64,000 nucleotides of DNA from DAIQNV01 sp038748775. Lineage in GTDB: Bacteria > Planctomycetota > Phycisphaerae > Phycisphaerales > UBA1924. This document shows, one piece after another, positions 60,907 to 64,000 of this stretch. The stretch is from the NCBI GenBank assembly GCA_038748775.1, contig JBCDIT010000001.1:310001-374000 (forward strand). Direction: 5' to 3'. A program made the position numbers and the translations under genes. Numbering within the stretch: position 1 is the first letter of the stretch; each line of letters starts with the position of its first letter. Below the pieces are notes generated by a model. It was not told where the DNA came from, did not search any database, and worked only from the letters and a program-made list of their open reading frames with translations.

Positions 60907-61391
60907 TTTCTCCGATTCGTACCGCCGGCGTGCTCGGGGTAACTCTCACATTTCTTATGGGTGTAGCCGCATGCGATCAAACGGCAGAACCAACGCCCGC
61001 CGAACCGGAACCGGAGGTCAATGTTCAAACCCCGGAAGCGCAGGGTCCAAAGGTGTACTACCTCGAGATCGTGACGCCAGCCGTGACAGAAACGTGCGAT
61101 CTGCTGGCCGACGCACACGGCGTGACATTTACCGACCCCATCGCGGAACTGGGAAACGCCCGGACTGCGGAGCTCGCGAGCGGCGGAGCCATCGGCGTTC
61201 GAGCACCGTTGCGACCGACCGAAGACCCGGTCGTCAGGCCCTACCTCTTGGTCGATGACCTTGAAGCCAGGGTGAAGGCAGCAGAAGAGGCCGGCGCTGA
61301 GATCGCGATCCCACCGATGGAGATCCCCGGGCACGGCATGTTCGCGATCTACATCCTCGGTGGGATCGATCACGGACTGTGGCAGCAATAA
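60903..61391 (+). CDS. VOC-fold lipoprotein
   Basis: A 162-residue lipoprotein. The signal ends in GVAAC (Cys about residue 24), followed by a Pro/Glu linker and a VOC-like domain (KVYYLEIVTPAVTETCDLL, later VRPYLLVDDLEARVKAAEEAG and IYILGGIDHGLW). A secreted VOC protein beside a cytoplasmic one hints that the same ligand is met on both sides of the membrane. Its ATG overlaps the preceding stop. Confidence 0.78.
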   Translation: MISPIRTAGVLGVTLTFLMGVAACDQTAEPTPAEPEPEVNVQTPEAQGPKVYYLEIVTPAVTETCDLLADAHGVTFTDPIAELGNARTAELASGGAIGVRAPLRPTEDPVVRPYLLVDDLEARVKAAEEAGAEIAIPPMEIPGHGMFAIYILGGIDHGLWQQ

Positions 61392-62359
61392 AATTGATTC
61401 ACTCCTCTGGACGCCGTTTGCCACCCACGACGCCTCTCAGGCCTTCACGGGTTTTCACGTTCCTGGCTTTCCTGTTTGGCCTCGTGTCATTCGCTGGCTG
61501 CACGCATGAGAAGGCCACACCACTTTCAGGCACGCCCCTCCAAGAGTCCGGAACCGACGTCACGGTGATCACGGCGACGGAGGTGCTTTGGACGCCTCTC
61601 AACCCAGCACGCGGCAACGCCGGACCGCAAGCGGCGGACCTATGGGGTGATCGCACGGTCGATGGGGCTACCGGGTTTCTCGTGCGCTTCGCCGAAGGCT
61701 TCTCCTCGCCCCCACATGTTCACAACACGACCTACCGGGGCGTTGTTCTTGAGGGGCTGGTTCACAACGACGATCCAAACGCAGAACCATCGTGGATGTC
61801 CCCCGGCTCGTATTGGACCCAACCGGCGGGTGACGTTCATATCACGTCCGCCAAGGGTGATGGCCGCATTGCATACATCGAAATACAACACGGGCCGTAC
61901 CTCGTGATGCCACCCGAAGAGGCATCCGATTCCGGGGAGCGTTCGATCAACGTTCACGCAGCGAACGTGGTGTGGCTCGATGCGTCTACAACGAACCGGG
62001 TCTCGCTTGGCGACCAGATTTCACCCGAGCGAGGCCCACGCATCAGTTTTCTATGGGGCGACCCACAAGACCAACGCCCGAGCGGTGCGATGGTCGCCCT
62101 GCCGGCGAACCAGCTCGTCACGATTCGCAGTCACGATCCGGCACTCCGGATCGTCGTCGTCAAAGGACAGCCCCGCCTACGTCACGGCTCGGAGCTTCAG
62201 CCAGTGGAGCTGCCTCCGGGTAGCGCCGTCTTGTCCAACGGATCGCAGAAGACCGTCATACACCTCACCGGCACGACCGAAACATGGCTCTATGTCCGAT
62301 GCGCTGGCGCGTTCGAGGTATACGCCGCGTCGAGACGGCTCAGCCGCCCCGCCCTATGA
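61379..62359 (+). CDS. Cupin-domain (DUF4437-like) lipoprotein
   Basis: A 326-residue lipoprotein. The signal ends in VSFAGC (Cys about residue 41), then two cupin-like halves: GATGFLVRFAEGFSSPPHVHNTTYRG, with its His motif split here as SSPPHVHN, and GSYWTQPAGDVHITSA, followed by a second half (residues 180-310). It resembles DUF4437 proteins. Its GTG start overlaps the preceding stop by 13 nt. Convergent overlap of 20 nt with the peptidase gene on the other strand. Confidence 0.75.
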   Translation: MAAIKLIHSSGRRLPPTTPLRPSRVFTFLAFLFGLVSFAGCTHEKATPLSGTPLQESGTDVTVITATEVLWTPLNPARGNAGPQAADLWGDRTVDGATGFLVRFAEGFSSPPHVHNTTYRGVVLEGLVHNDDPNAEPSWMSPGSYWTQPAGDVHITSAKGDGRIAYIEIQHGPYLVMPPEEASDSGERSINVHAANVVWLDASTTNRVSLGDQISPERGPRISFLWGDPQDQRPSGAMVALPANQLVTIRSHDPALRIVVVKGQPRLRHGSELQPVELPPGSAVLSNGSQKTVIHLTGTTETWLYVRCAGAFEVYAASRRLSRPAL

Positions 62360-63722
62360 ATCTCTCGATCTCGGCAACCGTCCGCGGGATGCCGGTCGAG
62401 AGCACCTCGAACCCGGTCTCGGTGACGAGGACATCGTCCTCGATGCGGATGCCGATGTCCTCGTCGGGCAGGTAGATGCCGGGCTCGATGGTGATGATCG
62501 TGCCGGGCGTCAGGGGCAGGTGGTAGTTGCCGGCATCGTGGACGTAGAGACCGAGGAAGTGTCCGAGCCCATGCCTCATATCGTCGGTGAAGCCCGCTGA
62601 CTCGATCACTTCCCGAGCGATGTCGTTGAGCTCGCGGAAGGTCACGCCCGGTCGGATGGCCTTGGTCGCCTCATCGGCAGCGCGGAGCACGACCTCGTAC
62701 ACCTCGCGCTGGCGGGGTGTAAACCGACCCGAGATCGGGAACGTCCGCGTGATATCCGCGGCGTAGTTCTCGACCTCGGCCCCCACGTCGCAGAGCACGA
62801 GCTCCCCCGCTTGCATCACACGATGATCATGCTCGCCGCGGTAGTGCAGCACGCACGAGTTGGGCCCCGATCCGACGATGCTGCCGAACGCGAGTCGACG
62901 CGAGCCCTCAAGATGAAAGGTGGTCTCGATGATGGTGCGGAGTTCGAACTCGGTCATGCCCGGGCGCACTTTGCTCATGCCCGCACGCAGCCCGGCCGCC
63001 GTGTTGGCGATCGCCTGCCGTGTGAGGTCGATCTCGAGTTCGCCCTTCGCCTGACGCATCGCGGGAAGGACTTCTCGATCGAGCCCGACCGACGCTCCCG
63101 GGATTCGCGACGTGGCGTCACGCAGCACCTCGAGTTGCTTCGGGATCGGGCTCTTGTACCCCACCACCGGCCCGAGGAACACCGCCTTGTGCGACTCGCC
63201 GGTCAGGATCGCGGTCGCGAGGGCCCCGGGGAGCGCCCCCATGCGGCGTACGCGCGCGAAGCCGGTGTTCAGTTCGAGCTCGCGACCGAGCATGGGGCGC
63301 TCGCCGTGCCAGACGTGGTCCTCGGTATCGAGCATCGGGAGGTAGAGCGACTCGACGTACTGGTCGGCGTCGGGGTCGAGCAAGAGGGCGGCCCCGGGCT
63401 CGTGCTCGATCCCGGTGAGGTAGTAGAAATCGAGCCCCGACCGGTCGGGCCCGCCCGAGGGCGAGTCCCGGGTGTCGTTGAACACCACGGCGGCGGAGTA
63501 GCCTTTCTCTTGCATGTGCGTGAGCAGCCTGAGCCGCCGCTCGCGGTACACCTCGCGCGTGACGAGTCCCCGAGGTCCGGCGACCCCAAGAGCCGCGTCG
63601 CCCATCGGGAACGTCTTGTCGGGCGTCTCATGAGGGACGAGCACCGTGATGTCGTCGACCTGAGCGGAAAGGGCGGGCGTGATGAACGCAACGAGTGCGG
63701 CGGCGAAGTGGTTGAGGTTCAT
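62340..63722 (-). CDS. Secreted Xaa-Pro aminopeptidase-like M24 peptidase
   Basis: A 460-residue metallopeptidase. A signal peptide (about residues 1-20) precedes a creatinase-like N-terminal domain and an M24 catalytic domain (about 190-440). The dinuclear metal site is present: CDVGAEVENYAADITRTF (two Asp), GLGHFLGLYVHDAG (His), TIEPGIYL (Glu) and GIRIEDDVLV (Glu). It cleaves N-terminal residues from peptides with proline at position 2. The ATG at 63722 is chosen because upstream sequence lacks family features. Confidence 0.92.
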   Translation of the reverse strand: MNLNHFAAALVAFITPALSAQVDDITVLVPHETPDKTFPMGDAALGVAGPRGLVTREVYRERRLRLLTHMQEKGYSAAVVFNDTRDSPSGGPDRSGLDFYYLTGIEHEPGAALLLDPDADQYVESLYLPMLDTEDHVWHGERPMLGRELELNTGFARVRRMGALPGALATAILTGESHKAVFLGPVVGYKSPIPKQLEVLRDATSRIPGASVGLDREVLPAMRQAKGELEIDLTRQAIANTAAGLRAGMSKVRPGMTEFELRTIIETTFHLEGSRRLAFGSIVGSGPNSCVLHYRGEHDHRVMQAGELVLCDVGAEVENYAADITRTFPISGRFTPRQREVYEVVLRAADEATKAIRPGVTFRELNDIAREVIESAGFTDDMRHGLGHFLGLYVHDAGNYHLPLTPGTIITIEPGIYLPDEDIGIRIEDDVLVTETGFEVLSTGIPRTVAEIERFIGRGG

Positions 63723-63902
63723 ACACCCCAATGTAGCCGGAGCCCCGCAGTGGTACGACGCCAGCTCGCCGACTTGAGCTCCAATCATCCGCAGACACAA
63801 TGACGTCAATCTCGCCGATTCCGCCCGCACCGGCGGCGACGTCCGGCACGCGCCGGCGTGAGCGTCTGGTACAGCGCAAAAATCTGAGCCAAAGTCACCC
63901 CG

Positions 63903-64000
63903 ATGACCATTGGAACGCGTACCGACATTCAGAGCAACGCGGTCTTTCACCGAGACCGTCGCTACACCGAGGCGATCGGGCACTTCACGACCATCAGACA
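63903..64000 (+). CDS. Possible start of an unknown gene (partial)
   Basis: From the ATG at 63903 a frame stays open to the window edge and reads MTIGTRTDIQSNAVFHRDRR and onward. No Shine-Dalgarno precedes it. The stretch is too short for identification and may be chance. Confidence 0.25.
   Translation, partial: MTIGTRTDIQSNAVFHRDRRYTEAIGHFTTIR

Overview
The window looks like chromosomal DNA of a planctomycete, most likely of the class Phycisphaerae. The DNA is GC-rich. Three exported proteins end in a short dockerin-like tail closing in Phe-(x)n-Gly-Cys. An ECF sigma factor is followed directly by a giant Ser/Thr kinase with WD40-like and TPR-like parts. Shine-Dalgarno sites are used irregularly, and two genes look leaderless. 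No phage, transposase, CRISPR array or plasmid function is visible, so this is mostly core genome with small accessory patches.

Layout. 0-6 kb: start of a twin-arginine exported protein at the edge, a MarR regulator with an NTF2/SnoaL-like partner, EF-P, an AsmA-like protein, shikimate kinase, TrpF and a rhomboid-TPR protein. 6-11 kb: citrate synthase, then a small glycan/sulfation group (sulfotransferase, FkbM-type methyltransferase, two glycosyltransferases). 11-18.5 kb: lipoprotein, NYN-domain protein, ribosomal protein S21, a very large membrane pyrophosphatase, a peroxiredoxin-like lipoprotein and a PLP-dependent dehydratase. 18.5-19 kb: a densely folded non-coding region on the minus strand with a terminator just before the dehydratase. 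19-22 kb: a zinc/manganese ABC uptake operon with an unknown 64-residue protein at its end. 22-31.5 kb: tRNA-Ala(CGC), RRM protein, SDR, endonuclease IV, TPR lipoprotein, QueF, a YhaM-like nuclease and small membrane proteins. 31.5-34.6 kb: a four-gene minus-strand operon with a glycosyltransferase and a lipid A synthase N-terminal-like protein. 34.8-38.3 kb: ferredoxin, then a visibly less GC-rich pair, a soluble sensor kinase and a receiver/PP2C-type phosphatase. 38.5-43.5 kb: RlmE, a vWA protein, a secreted protein and an aquaporin. 43.6-48.8 kb: ECF sigma and the giant kinase. 48.9-60 kb: a metzincin-like protease, a DUF1223 protein, a GGDEF-EAL protein, an HI0933-type flavoprotein and two dockerin-tailed secreted proteins. 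60.2-62.4 kb: an ArsR-headed operon of two VOC proteins and a cupin lipoprotein. 62.3-63.7 kb: a secreted M24 peptidase.

Most promising for novelty: the leader RNA at 18.5-18.9 kb, which carries a 13-nt perfect Shine-Dalgarno ahead of a 12-codon ORF with two Cys codons and ends in a terminator upstream of a PLP enzyme; the His/Asp-rich insertion of about 170 residues in the pyrophosphatase; the His-to-Gln change in the HD motif of the YhaM-like protein; the 149-bp inverted-repeat element near 31.4 kb and related dispersed repeats; and the low-GC kinase/phosphatase pair. All functional calls come from reading motifs by eye; no database search was run.
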